The notes under the pieces were generated by a model, which worked only from the letters and a program-made list of their open reading frames with translations, was not told the DNA's origin and searched no databases. A stretch of DNA of 64,000 bases from an uncultured Flavobacteriaceae bacterium (GTDB lineage: Bacteria > Bacteroidota > Bacteroidia > Flavobacteriales > Flavobacteriaceae), in NCBI GenBank assembly GCA_943788695.1, contig CALSRG010000002.1:186001-250000 (forward strand), given 5' to 3'. Positions 12,801 through 20,991 of the stretch are shown one piece after another. The translations under genes and the position numbers were made by a program. Position 1 is the first letter of the stretch. Each line of letters starts with the position of its first letter.

Positions 12801-14276
12801 ATTCAGGTTAGGGTCTCTAAACTTAACCTGACCAGTATATGCTTTGGGTGTGGCTTTGCCACTAAAAGAAGTTTTGGCATAGACGTAACTATTGAGGTCT
12901 ATCCGATCTAATTCTCCTGCGATGTTAGCTGTAAAAGAAGCTGAATCGAAGCCATTGGTGTCAAAAGAGGAAAAACCTGACACCTTTCCTATTTTCTCAA
13001 CATTTAATAAAGATCCCATGTCAAAACGAGACAAACTGAGTGTTCCAGAAATGTGCTCTGCTTGAGGAAAAATAGAAATATCAGAATTGAGGCTGCCTAA
13101 AAAAGTGGTCAAACTCAAATCAAGATCAATTTCATAGGCGCTTACAGAAATATCACCTGAAGTCTGAATCGTACCAGCTCGTTTTATGTATTTTTCCAAT
13201 TCTGGACTCAGAACATTTGGTAACCATAAAGAGATCATGTTTTGATTGCCTTCAAACTGACCAATTTTTCCGAAAATTTGATATGGGCGGTCTGCTGTAA
13301 AAAGATCATTCAATTGAAAATCACCTTTCAATTGACCCGAATTACTAAAAGTAAAATCGACATCTTTTGCCGATAAATCATTTAGTGACCCTTGAAATTT
13401 AGAGTTCCCCTCTATGAACAGATCTTTGCCAAATCCGTCATAAAACAACCTCAAATCTTCAGAAGATAAAGACATGTTCTCAAAATTCGCAGAAGCTTTA
13501 ACTTTATTATTAAAGTCTTTCAAGTCCTCTCGTTTGTAGTCAAAGCGCAGTTGACCATTAACTTCAGATGTTTCAGTCGTTAAATTAATATCCTTAAAAA
13601 TCATGTAAGTCAAGGTGTAGGAGAAACCAGATGAAAAATTTTTGACACGAAACCCTTTTTGATTTACAAAACGTAATTGATCAATTATCATCGAAACATT
13701 CGGTCCTTCAATGAGAAAATCAGACGTTGTCAAAAACAATTCATCAAAATCAATTTGACTATTTTTATTTTCATCTTTGATGACATAGAACGAATTCTCA
13801 ATATTAATAGTTTCTGCCGTCATCATGAAAGTTGATTTTGATTTGTCTGACCTAGGACTAACCGCTAATTTATTTACAAATTGGTCTAAATTAGACTCCT
13901 CCTCTCCTAAATAGGTTATCATATTAAAATTTAAGCCGTCCAGATCAATAGCCCCAAAGTGCAAATTATTTCTAACAGCACTGCTAAAACTTAAAATAGA
14001 AGTTTCAAGCTGATTCACAGCAATTAACTCATTCTGATTGTGATCTTTGATGAGAATATCTTTAAACACAATCTGTCCCCCGAAGTTGAACGTTAGTTTA
14101 CCTATGTTAAAATCTGTACCAAACCGCTCATTCAATTTTATTGTTGCATAATGGCCCAAACCGGTTTGGATAAAATCAAAAGATAGTAAAGAGGAAAGTA
14201 ACACAACTAAAGCAGACATAACAATAATGCTCCGTTTTATCCACTTCCAAATTCGTTTGTTTTTTTTAACGGTCAT
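9843..14276 (-). CDS. tamB: Translocation and assembly module protein TamB
   Basis: At 1477 residues this is the longest gene in the window. It has one N-terminal membrane anchor (about residues 14-36), a long run of beta-strand repeats that would form the hydrophobic groove of an AsmA/TamB bridge across the periplasm, and a C-terminal TamB (DUF490) domain from about residue 1030 to 1430, with patterns such as ELGYRLNDNE and NRVGVSLSGKISDRV. TamB spans the envelope and helps insert outer-membrane proteins with TamA, and is proposed to carry phospholipids. The tail after about 1440 is charged and lysine-rich (SKQSKKNTKEEINKK). No tamA is nearby. It is divergent from tsaD with a 121-base gap. 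Confidence 0.93.
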   Translation of the reverse strand: MTVKKNKRIWKWIKRSIIVMSALVVLLSSLLSFDFIQTGLGHYATIKLNERFGTDFNIGKLTFNFGGQIVFKDILIKDHNQNELIAVNQLETSILSFSSAVRNNLHFGAIDLDGLNFNMITYLGEEESNLDQFVNKLAVSPRSDKSKSTFMMTAETINIENSFYVIKDENKNSQIDFDELFLTTSDFLIEGPNVSMIIDQLRFVNQKGFRVKNFSSGFSYTLTYMIFKDINLTTETSEVNGQLRFDYKREDLKDFNNKVKASANFENMSLSSEDLRLFYDGFGKDLFIEGNSKFQGSLNDLSAKDVDFTFSNSGQLKGDFQLNDLFTADRPYQIFGKIGQFEGNQNMISLWLPNVLSPELEKYIKRAGTIQTSGDISVSAYEIDLDLSLTTFLGSLNSDISIFPQAEHISGTLSLSRFDMGSLLNVEKIGKVSGFSSFDTNGFDSASFTANIAGELDRIDLNSYVYAKTSFSGKATPKAYTGQVKFRDPNLNANFDGLILYNGGQNQYKFAAHVLQSNLKALNIVNNDKESVFSGHMLVDTEGKNVDDALGIVSFYDISYRNQDGNYVFQNFDITAAQEEDFRILKVNSPEIISGQIKGLFKLSELNKLASNALGHIYDIGDEYVVTPNQSLDFDFVVYNKIAKVISEYLNIGEDGTLRGHLESDSQKFKVNLYASLISSKGFSADHISLELDNDNPLYNTFAEIGQLRTPYFNAKDLSLINVTRRDTLFVKTQFKGDGAASDRYDVNLYYTKGEQNKSILGFRRSNIVYQNIPWIINPNRDNNHKIEFDNTFNNLQVYPITLVHDEELIRMSGEVFSTDEKSFDIDFYQVNLEHVLPKIDKFEMSGIVNGKLSLFQKDGTLSPVADISVANYMLNGFGVGAFETQITGLSAKEYAVKAILADDFLETMTIDGTINFDNTAQNLNLELQLNEALLDPLTPLGGEIISNIRGDVSGMVFVSGGFDAPQFDGDLVLKNAGMTVPYLNIDYSFQGNTMLKLQEQSFGISNLELVDTVFETRAEMNGFVRHSNFKNWILDLDISSDRMLVLNTNNDKKPLYYGSAFVAGDVGIKGPAEALIIKAEVLTKKGTTFIIPLNDTQILSSSNYLSFLSPDEKFNTDATSRVISETYSGLELDFDLEIDETADIEIVLDAQTKSGIRGYGNGGLLVQINTNGKFNMYGDFIVKEGVYNYIYEPIIRKEFKVNPGGTIVWDGEPTKAAINVTAVYSQLQANPSILLDNPINRSIPVAVEIQLSGQLERPEPTFDLRFPNVNSALNSELGYRLNDNESKQFQALSLLATGAFTNQLRLDEQAVYGNLVERVAAVVNSALSGGDDVIQLGLDYQMGRKTQDYITENRVGVSLSGKISDRVLFNGKVGVPFGGVNETVVAGNFEIQVLLNEERTLTLNIFNKENDIQNFGEAIFFTQGVGLSYDVEFDNLKELLQKIFDSKQSKKNTKEEINKKTSTGPLEGFMTFEKDQ

Positions 14277-14397
14277 TTTTGCATTTATAACGCTTTAAAA
14301 CTTCACAAGCTTTGCGCACTAACAGCGATTTTTTGTTTCTTTGTTAGTCCATTTGAATTACACAAAATAACAACTATTATGCCTAACTGTTAAAGCC

Positions 14398-15417
14398 ATG
14401 TCAGAAAATATTTACGTCTTGGGCATCGAATCAAGTTGCGATGATACAGCAGCCGCTGTATTATGTAACAATTTGGTATTGAGCAATGTGGTTGCTGGCC
14501 AAAAAGTACATGAAGCATATGGTGGTGTTGTTCCTGAATTGGCGTCTCGAGCACATCAGCAGAATATTGTTCCCGTAGTTGATGCTGCTTTAAAACAAGC
14601 AGGCATTTCAAAAAGTGATTTAAACGCAGTTGCATTCACACAAGGCCCAGGTCTATTAGGGTCCTTATTGGTTGGTGCCTCCTTCGCAAAAGGATTGGCT
14701 AAAGGTATGGGTATACCAGCAATTGGAATAAATCATATGCAAGGCCACATCCTCGCTCATTTCATTGATGACGCCAACCATCAGTCCCCAACTTTTCCAT
14801 TTTTAGCATTAACCATCTCTGGTGGACATACTCAAATTGTGAGGGTTGATAATTATTTCGATATGACGATTCTCGGAGAAACAATTGATGATGCCATAGG
14901 CGAAGCCTTCGACAAAAGCGGAAAATTACTTCATTTAGGTTATCCCGCCGGTCCAGAAATTGACAAACGAGCAAAGCTCGGAAATGCTAAAGCTTTTTCT
15001 TTTCCAAAGCCGAAAGTCGATGGATTAAACTTTAGCTTTTCAGGATTAAAAACAGCTATTTTATACTTTTTGCAAAAAGAAACCCAAACCAACCCCGATT
15101 TTATCGACCAGCACCTCAATGATATTTGTGCTTCAATTCAATACACTATTGTCGAGATTGTTATGGATAAATTGATAAAGGCCACTAAATTAACGGGCAT
15201 CAATCATGTCGCCATTGGTGGTGGTGTTTCGGCGAATAGCGGCATTCGAGAGGCTGTCCGTTCTGGAGAAAATAAATATGGCTGGACTACCTATATACCT
15301 AAATTTGAATACACAACGGATAATGCAGCCATGATTGGAATAGCAGGTCAGTTGAAACTTAAAAGCGGTATTTCCGGTTCTAACAACCTTCATGTGAGTG
15401 CAAGACTTAAATTTTAA
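14398..15417 (+). CDS. tsaD: tRNA N6-adenosine threonylcarbamoyltransferase
   Basis: The 339-residue protein transfers the threonylcarbamoyl group from TC-AMP to A37 of tRNAs that read ANN codons, together with TsaB and TsaE. Kae1/Qri7 family signatures are complete: GIESSCDDTAAAV near the N-terminus, the metal-binding histidines in NHMQGHI (about 111-117), the phosphate loop LTISGGHTQIV, DDAIGEAFDKSG, and GGGVSANSG near residue 275. Length and start are those of typical bacterial TsaD. It heads a + strand series with rsmE and DUF4159. Confidence 0.97.
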   Translation: MSENIYVLGIESSCDDTAAAVLCNNLVLSNVVAGQKVHEAYGGVVPELASRAHQQNIVPVVDAALKQAGISKSDLNAVAFTQGPGLLGSLLVGASFAKGLAKGMGIPAIGINHMQGHILAHFIDDANHQSPTFPFLALTISGGHTQIVRVDNYFDMTILGETIDDAIGEAFDKSGKLLHLGYPAGPEIDKRAKLGNAKAFSFPKPKVDGLNFSFSGLKTAILYFLQKETQTNPDFIDQHLNDICASIQYTIVEIVMDKLIKATKLTGINHVAIGGGVSANSGIREAVRSGENKYGWTTYIPKFEYTTDNAAMIGIAGQLKLKSGISGSNNLHVSARLKF

Positions 15418-15474
15418 ATTATCATCAAGAGAATCTAAGTTTTGGTATCTTTGAAGAATACTCAAACCATTGTC

Positions 15475-16185
15475 GTGCAACTATTCTACGATCCAAAAAT
15501 CATTCCTGGCTCAAAAACTCACTCTTTTGACAAGGCTGAGAGTCGGCATATTTTGAAAGTATTAAGGAAAAATCCTGGTGACCTGCTTTTTATTACAAAC
15601 GGCTCGGGATATTTGTTTGATTGTGAAATTCGTGGTCAATTGGGATCAATTTGTGAAGTCATTATTAGGAAAGAGCGCTTTACACCCCCAAACTCAACAG
15701 AAGTTCATCTGGCTGTTTGTCCAACAAAAAAGACAGACCGTTTCGAATGGTTATTGGAGAAAGCCACTGAAATCGGCCTAACTAGCATTACTCCTATCTT
15801 AACGCAACGCAGCGAGAGAAAAATTCTGAAAATCGAGCGATTAGAAAAAATAGTGCAATCGGCTATGAAGCAGTCCTTGCGCACATATCTTCCAAAAATA
15901 AATGAAACAACAAGACTAATAGAATTTTTGAGTCAAGATTTTAAAGGTAACAAGTTGATCGCGCATTGTGAAAAAGGTACTAAAACACTTTTAAAGGAAG
16001 TGGTCAACCCAAGAAAAAATACACTTATACTGATTGGTCCGGAAGGGGATTTTTCGGAAGATGAAATTGAGATGGCTTTAGCTAATGGGTTTGAACCCAT
16101 ACATCTAGGAGATCATCGACTTAGAACAGAAACTGCGGCTTTATTGGCTTGCACTTTAACCAATGCCGTATATGAGACTTTTTAA
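15475..16185 (+). CDS. rsmE: 16S rRNA (uracil1498-N3)-methyltransferase
   Basis: The 236-residue protein is a SPOUT-class methyltransferase that modifies U1498 of 16S rRNA. The N-terminal PUA-like region (about 1-70) contains the family phrase HILKVLRKNPGD, and the C-terminal trefoil-knot SAM site shows LIGPEGDFSEDE and LGDHRLRTETA. I place the start at the GTG at 15475, because MQLFYDPKI is the usual flavobacterial N-terminus; the frame is open upstream to a TTG at 15442, but the added residues look non-coding. Its 3' end overlaps the next gene by 14 bases in another frame, which indicates translational coupling. Confidence 0.93.
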   Translation: MQLFYDPKIIPGSKTHSFDKAESRHILKVLRKNPGDLLFITNGSGYLFDCEIRGQLGSICEVIIRKERFTPPNSTEVHLAVCPTKKTDRFEWLLEKATEIGLTSITPILTQRSERKILKIERLEKIVQSAMKQSLRTYLPKINETTRLIEFLSQDFKGNKLIAHCEKGTKTLLKEVVNPRKNTLILIGPEGDFSEDEIEMALANGFEPIHLGDHRLRTETAALLACTLTNAVYETF

Positions 16186-16819
16186 ATACCTTATGATGCC
16201 ATTTTTTTTGGTTTTAATAACAAGTAGTTATAGCCAGACTCTGGCCGTGTTAAAATATGGTGGAGGTGGCGATTGGTATGGAAATCCAACGGCATTGCCC
16301 AATCTTATTTCATTTTGCAATGATAATATAAGTACCCAAATCGATGAACAACCGAAAACAGTTGAAGCGGGGCCAGATTTATACGAATATCCTTATATCT
16401 ATATGACAGGTCACGGTAACGTATATTTTAATGCTAATGAAGCAAAAAGCCTTAGAACTTATCTTATGGCAGGAGGATTTCTGCATATTGATGATAACTA
16501 TGGTATGCGACCTTATCTTGAAAAAGCTTTAAAAACAGTATTCCCTGATCATAACTTGGAATCTATTTCAAAAGATCATCCAGTATTTAAAAAACCCTTC
16601 GACTTCCCAAATGGGTTGCCCAAAATTCATGAGCATGACGGTTTACCTCCTGAAGCACTTGGCATTACAATTAATGACCGATTAGTACTTTTATTTACTT
16701 TTGAGAGTGACTTAGGTGATGGTTGGGAAGATCAACAAATTCACAACGACCCTGAATCCATTCGGCAAACTGCCCTAAAAATGGGAGCAAATATTATCAG
16801 TTATGTGTTTAAAAATTAA
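16172..16819 (+). CDS. DUF4159 domain-containing secreted protein
   Basis: The 215-residue protein has a signal peptide (MRLFKYLMMPFFLVLITSSYS) and then one DUF4159 domain. Visible family patterns are KYGGGGDWYGNP, IYMTGHGNVYF, GGFLHIDDNYG, KIHEHDG and DLGDGWED. DUF4159 has a glutamine-amidotransferase-like or Rossmann-like fold by family annotation; its biochemical role is unknown. An ATG nine bases earlier (16163) is an alternative start, but the later one gives the cleaner signal peptide. The gene overlaps the end of rsmE and is followed after 3 bases by the transporter gene. Confidence 0.85.
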   Translation: MRLFKYLMMPFFLVLITSSYSQTLAVLKYGGGGDWYGNPTALPNLISFCNDNISTQIDEQPKTVEAGPDLYEYPYIYMTGHGNVYFNANEAKSLRTYLMAGGFLHIDDNYGMRPYLEKALKTVFPDHNLESISKDHPVFKKPFDFPNGLPKIHEHDGLPPEALGITINDRLVLLFTFESDLGDGWEDQQIHNDPESIRQTALKMGANIISYVFKN

Positions 16820-16822
16820 TTT

Positions 16823-17911
16823 ATGAATTCAAACGATATTTCAAAAGGGATTTTAAAAGCCGTTGGTGTAATGATCGGTATCGCCCTATTGGTTTATTTC
16901 CTTTATGCCCTTCGGACAATATTACTATACATGATTATTGCTGCCGTGGTGGCTCTTATCGGGCGTCCTATTGTAGGTTTTCTTAAATCTAAATTACGAT
17001 TCAAGAATAGCAGCGCAGCATTATTTACTATGGTATTATTTGTTTTTATAATCATAGGATTGTTTAAGTTATTTATTCCCTTAGTGGTTGAGCAAGGTGA
17101 AAACTTATCTTTATTAAACATTGAAGAACTAGAAACCACCATCTTAGCACAATACAGTGAACTCATCTCCTATTTGAGTAATCGAAACATCGACTTAAGT
17201 ACAAGCTTAAACAGTTCAAAACTCCTTTCAAAAGTCGATTTTGATATCATACCGAATCTTTTCAATGCCATTGTAAGCGGATTCGGTAGTCTTAGCGTTG
17301 GTATGCTGTCTGTGATTTTTATGGCTTTTTTTTTCTTAAAGGACAGCGACTTGGTGGAGCGTATTTTAATGACAATCACCCCTACCAAATGGGAATCAGG
17401 CTTTGAGTCCTCGTTTGTAAAAATTAAGAATCTTCTATCACGATATTTTATTGGCGTGATTTTCCAAATTTCAATTCTATTAGTCTTTTATGCCATAGTG
17501 CTTCTCATTTTTGGGATAAAAAATGCGATTGTCATTGCCCTCCTTTGTGCATTACTTAACATCATTCCTTATATAGGCCCTATGATTGCTGGAGTTTTGA
17601 TGATAGCTTTGACCATGATTAGCAATATTGAGGCAGATTTTAGTACAGTCATTCTACCAAAAGTGATTTGGGTTGCTATAGGATTCATGGCCGGACAATT
17701 AATCGACAATTTTTTCAGTCAACCATTTATATTTTCTAAAAGTGTTAAATCTCATCCATTGGAAATTTTTATAGTCATTCTTTCGTCTGGACTCTTATTT
17801 GGCATTCTAGGAATGATCGTTGCCGTTCCTGCATATACTGTTGTCAAAGTGATTCTTAAGACTTTTATTTCTCAGAATAAAATAGTGCAAGGGCTGACCA
17901 AAAATTTGTAG
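16823..17911 (+). CDS. AI-2E family transporter (PerM/TqsA-like permease)
   Basis: This 362-residue polytopic membrane protein has about eight hydrophobic segments: a pair near residues 10-50, one near 65-85, and a cluster from about 150 to 340. The C-terminal LLNIIPYIGPMIAG and VGAxx-like repeats are those of the AI-2E/PerM family, whose members export small molecules or act as sodium/proton antiporters. The name AI-2E comes from E. coli TqsA; a quorum-sensing role is not implied here. It is in a tight series with DUF4159 (3 bases) and the methyltransferase (1 base). Confidence 0.9.
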   Translation: MNSNDISKGILKAVGVMIGIALLVYFLYALRTILLYMIIAAVVALIGRPIVGFLKSKLRFKNSSAALFTMVLFVFIIIGLFKLFIPLVVEQGENLSLLNIEELETTILAQYSELISYLSNRNIDLSTSLNSSKLLSKVDFDIIPNLFNAIVSGFGSLSVGMLSVIFMAFFFLKDSDLVERILMTITPTKWESGFESSFVKIKNLLSRYFIGVIFQISILLVFYAIVLLIFGIKNAIVIALLCALLNIIPYIGPMIAGVLMIALTMISNIEADFSTVILPKVIWVAIGFMAGQLIDNFFSQPFIFSKSVKSHPLEIFIVILSSGLLFGILGMIVAVPAYTVVKVILKTFISQNKIVQGLTKNL

Positions 17912-17912
17912 G

Positions 17913-19127
17913 ATGACAAATCCAATTCTTCGAGAAGACGTCCAAGACTTTATCAAAGAACACTTCCGGGATGACCTGCCGACAATAGCTCTTAATGGCC
18001 CATATTTTGAAGACATTGACACTAAAGTGTTGTTGGATCAGATGTCATCAAAATTCAAATGTGAGAAGAAATTACCCACTTGGTTTAATACAGAAGGTAT
18101 ACTTTACCCCCCTAAATTGAGTATTGAACAAAGTTCTTCAGAAATAACAGCGCGTTTCAAAAGCAGTTTAATTAAGGGTAAATCGCTCATTGATCTCACT
18201 GGTGGATATGGCGTTGATACCTATTATTTAGCTCAATCAATTGCACAAGTAACGCATTGTGAAATCGATCTAGAATTATCACAAATCGCAAAGCATAATT
18301 TCATTCAATTGGGACAATACAACATCAATACATATTGTGTTGATGGTATAGAACTTGTTAGTCATCTACCCGAAAAAGCAGATTGGGTTTACCTTGATCC
18401 TGCACGACGCAGCCAAACCAAACAACGTGTATTCAAACTTGAAGATTGCACACCTAATATTCTAAAAAACATTGATTTACTATTCAAACACACTAAGAAC
18501 ATTATGCTCAAAACAGCACCGTTTTTAGACATCAGTCTTGGAATAAAACAGCTGAAACAGGTTGAGGCTATTTATGTTGTAGCAGTGAATAACGAGGTTA
18601 AAGAATTGTTGTGGTTGCTTCGTTCAAACGTAAACAAATTGCCACAAATACATGCGGTTAACCTAACTGAAAACAGTGTATGGAGCCATTCTGAAACATG
18701 GCCAATTCAATCAAAATCTATTGAGACATCAGAGGTTCAAAGGTTTCTCTACGAGCCTTTAGCTTCTGCTCTAAAAGCCAGTATTCATCACAATATCTCC
18801 AGCCCATTGGGACTATTTAAAATTCATCCACAAACGCATTTGTACACGTCAAATCAATTTGTTGAATTTCCAGGCCAAACGTACCGGGTATTACAAGTAG
18901 AGGCTTATAATTTAAAAGGATTTAAAGCCATGACGCTTAGCCAAGCCAATTTTAAAGTACGTAATGCTCCTGATCGCACAGAGATCATTCGTAAAAAGTT
19001 TAAATTCAAAGATGGTGGTAAGTATTACCTATTTTTTACCACGGATCACAGCGGTAAAGGATGCATTATTAAAACTATCAAGGTTGATTTTAATATTAGG
19101 TTTTGTGGAAATAAATTATTTGACTAA
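17913..19127 (+). CDS. Class I SAM-dependent methyltransferase with THUMP-like C-terminal domain
   Basis: The 404-residue protein has a Rossmann methyltransferase domain in the middle (about 80-240), with motif I LIDLTGGYGVDTYYL, the acidic residue after strand 2 in HCEIDLEL, and the motif IV-like WVYLDPARR (a D/N-P-P-Y replacement, as in RNA-modifying enzymes of this class). The C-terminal 80 residues match the small THUMP-like domain found in this flavobacterial family. Probably an RNA methyltransferase; the target base is unknown. ATG at 17913 begins 1 base after the transporter's stop, so it is in the same operon. Confidence 0.87.
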   Translation: MTNPILREDVQDFIKEHFRDDLPTIALNGPYFEDIDTKVLLDQMSSKFKCEKKLPTWFNTEGILYPPKLSIEQSSSEITARFKSSLIKGKSLIDLTGGYGVDTYYLAQSIAQVTHCEIDLELSQIAKHNFIQLGQYNINTYCVDGIELVSHLPEKADWVYLDPARRSQTKQRVFKLEDCTPNILKNIDLLFKHTKNIMLKTAPFLDISLGIKQLKQVEAIYVVAVNNEVKELLWLLRSNVNKLPQIHAVNLTENSVWSHSETWPIQSKSIETSEVQRFLYEPLASALKASIHHNISSPLGLFKIHPQTHLYTSNQFVEFPGQTYRVLQVEAYNLKGFKAMTLSQANFKVRNAPDRTEIIRKKFKFKDGGKYYLFFTTDHSGKGCIIKTIKVDFNIRFCGNKLFD

Positions 19128-19262
19128 TCTATCTTGAAAAACAAGCCTTTCGATTAAGGAAATTGTAAGTCAATAAATGATTTTCACTTTATATTTCGGC
19201 ATTTTTTTTGGCAAATGTTTCATTGACAAGACTGGTTTACTTTAAAAAAATATTGTGTGATT

Positions 19263-19275
19263 ATGTCAATGACAT
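19263..19275. promoter_or_regulatory. 13-bp perfect palindrome, candidate Crp/Fnr-family operator
   Basis: The sequence ATGTCA-A-TGACAT is a perfect inverted repeat about 50 bases before the predicted transcription start of the nos-remnant genes. Crp/Fnr-family regulators (for example NnrR and Dnr types) bind short palindromes of this sort upstream of denitrification genes. The half-site is inferred by eye; I cannot say which regulator uses it. Confidence 0.35.
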
Positions 19276-19304
19276 TTATCATGTTTTTTAGATTACCTCC
19301 ATTG

Positions 19305-19312
19305 TAATTTTG
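19305..19312 (+). promoter_or_regulatory. Bacteroidota-type -7 box (TAATTTTG) before the fasciclin gene
   Basis: TAATTTTG is an exact TAnnTTTG match, 33 bases before the ATG of the fasciclin lipoprotein and 29 bases after the palindrome at 19263. The spacing is suitable for activation by a protein bound to that palindrome. Confidence 0.45.
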
Positions 19313-19345
19313 TTCTGTTATTCAACCACTTTAAATGTATTTCAC

Positions 19346-19916
19346 ATGAAAAATAGAGCACTCTTATCTTGTATCATATCATGCTGTGTTTTTGCTTTGT
19401 CCTGCAAAAAAATAGAAAATAGTCAAGACAAAAAAGAATCTGTTAGCAACAACGGCAAAGGGCAGTCAGCTGTTGTAGATTCGATATCCGCAAAAAATGC
19501 CCTTCAGGTGGCCAAATCATTAGATGATTTCAAAACTTTAGTAGCAGCCATTGAAGCTGCTGGTGTTGAGGATGCGGTCGTAAATGCGGGACCATTGACA
19601 ATTTTAGCCCCATTGAATACAGCTTTTGACAAACTCCCTGAAGGGACAGTAGAATCTCTTTTAAAGCCAGAGAATAAAGCAAAATTGGCAATTATTCTTA
19701 CCAACCATGTTGCACCGGCGAACTATCCTGAAAGTCAACTAATTAAAGAGGCAAAAAAAAGGCCGAAAATTGTATATGGCCTCAGGGAATTACTTGCCCG
19801 TTGAAAAAAAGGAAGACGGTATTTATGTTAACGGTACTAAAATCTTGAAAACCGTCAAAGTCAGCAATGGCTGGATACATGTAATCGATAACGTTCTGGT
19901 TCCCGCAGACAATTAG
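19346..19916 (+). pseudogene. Fasciclin-domain lipoprotein, frameshifted (nos-cluster remnant)
   Basis: Reading from ATG at 19346 gives a lipoprotein signal (CVFALSCKK, cysteine about residue 20) and the first part of a fasciclin (FAS1) domain: NAGPLTILAPLNTAFDKLP and GTVESLLKPENKAKL. The frame ends at 19804 after a run of eight A at 19752-19759. If that run were seven A, the frame would continue as KKGRKLYMASGNYLP to VSNGWIHVIDNVLVPADN and stop at TAG 19914-19916, which is exactly the expected end of a FAS1 domain (the H-V-I-D-x-V-L-x-P motif). So one extra A breaks an otherwise intact gene. Fasciclin lipoproteins of this kind accompany nosZ in flavobacterial nitrous oxide reductase clusters. 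It is either a real frameshift, a phase-variable tract or a sequence error. Confidence 0.8.
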
Positions 19917-19933
19917 CATTTAATCTATATCTA

Positions 19934-20140
19934 ATGAAACATATTTTAGCAGTTTTTGTTTTGCTCGTATTCAGTTGTGGCGAATCTAAAAAAGAATCAG
20001 GGAATGGTCAGTTTACTTTAAAGAAGGCTGAAAAAGTTGACCTTATGAATGACAAAGGTGTCGGACCAATTACGAATGTTACTCTGGGTGCCGTTAACCA
20101 AACTATGGTTGCAGAAGGAAAGGCTTTGTTTATGCTATAG
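19934..20140 (+). pseudogene. c-type cytochrome lipoprotein, truncated before the haem motif (nos-cluster remnant)
   Basis: The 68-residue product has a lipoprotein signal (LLVFSCGES) and then a stretch typical of the N-terminal part of nos-associated cytochromes c (VTLGAVNQTMVAEGKALFM). In intact relatives this is followed at once by the CxxCH haem-binding motif; here the frame ends with ML and a stop. From about 20133 the DNA no longer looks like a cytochrome. In a shifted frame it reads ...IAQLIAK and stops at 20158-20160, just before the nosY ATG, as the end of a preceding gene such as nosF would. I infer that a deletion joined the cytochrome gene to the end of nosF. Confidence 0.65.
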
Positions 20141-20161
20141 CCCAACTAATCGCTAAATGAT

Positions 20162-20944
20162 ATGATAAAAATACTGAAATACAGTTTTTACGACCTTATC
20201 CGAAGCAGGTGGAGTTATGTTTATTTCTCGTTTTATCTGATACTTTCTTTTGTGCTACTTTTTTTGAACAACGATTTAAACAAAGCAGTCATAACCTTGA
20301 TGAATATTATCATAATACTTACGCCGCTTATTGGAACTGTTTTTGGGGTGATGTATTACTATAATTCCCGTGAATTTACCGAACTTTTATTGGCACAGCC
20401 GATCAAGCAAAGTAAAATCTTCATGGGACAATTTTTGGGCATCTCCATTTCACTTTCTTTAAGTTTGGTTCTAGGTATAGGCATACCTTTTGTTTTCTAT
20501 GGACTTTTCATGTCCACATCCATATTTAATTTCAGCCTGCTCCTTATAGTGGGAACATTCCTTAATTTTATATTTGTAGCCCTTTCCTATAATATAGCGC
20601 TTTCTACAGAAAACAAAATTAAAGGTTTTGGCTATGCTATTTTGATGTGGCTTTTTTTAGCAGTTGTTTACGATGGCCTTTTGCTGATATCCTTATTAAT
20701 TTTCAAAGATTATCCTTTGGACAAATTCTCTCTTTTAACAACCATCCTGAATCCAATAGACTTGTCTCGAATATTAATCATCTTGAAATTGGACATATCG
20801 GCTCTTTTGGGCTATACGGGAGCCGTTTTTAAAAAATTCTTCGGTACAAATTTCGGTATGCTAATTTCCTTGATGATTTTAATGCTTTGGCTTTTCATCC
20901 CTGTAATTAGAATGAATATTAAGTTGAATAAAAAGGATTTTTAA
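20162..20944 (+). CDS. nosY: NosY-type ABC transporter permease
   Basis: The 260-residue protein has six hydrophobic segments (about 18-40, 45-70, 95-125, 130-150, 160-185 and 230-255). The cytoplasmic loop has REFTELLLAQPIKQSKIF, the pattern seen in NosY and related ABC-2 permeases, and the last part DISALLGYTGAVFKKFFG is also a NosY pattern. NosDFY is the copper/sulfur-supply ABC complex needed to build the CuZ centre of nitrous oxide reductase. The gene itself is intact, but no nosF, nosD, nosL or nosZ is present in the window, so the permease is orphaned. It begins 2 bases after the stop of a presumed nosF tail. The general ABC-2 permease call is firm; the nos assignment rests on sequence pattern plus the two neighbouring remnants. 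Confidence 0.78.
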   Translation: MIKILKYSFYDLIRSRWSYVYFSFYLILSFVLLFLNNDLNKAVITLMNIIIILTPLIGTVFGVMYYYNSREFTELLLAQPIKQSKIFMGQFLGISISLSLSLVLGIGIPFVFYGLFMSTSIFNFSLLLIVGTFLNFIFVALSYNIALSTENKIKGFGYAILMWLFLAVVYDGLLLISLLIFKDYPLDKFSLLTTILNPIDLSRILIILKLDISALLGYTGAVFKKFFGTNFGMLISLMILMLWLFIPVIRMNIKLNKKDF

Positions 20945-20991
20945 GCTTATAAGATTTTTTGGCCGTGACTGATAATGATCATTTTAATCCA

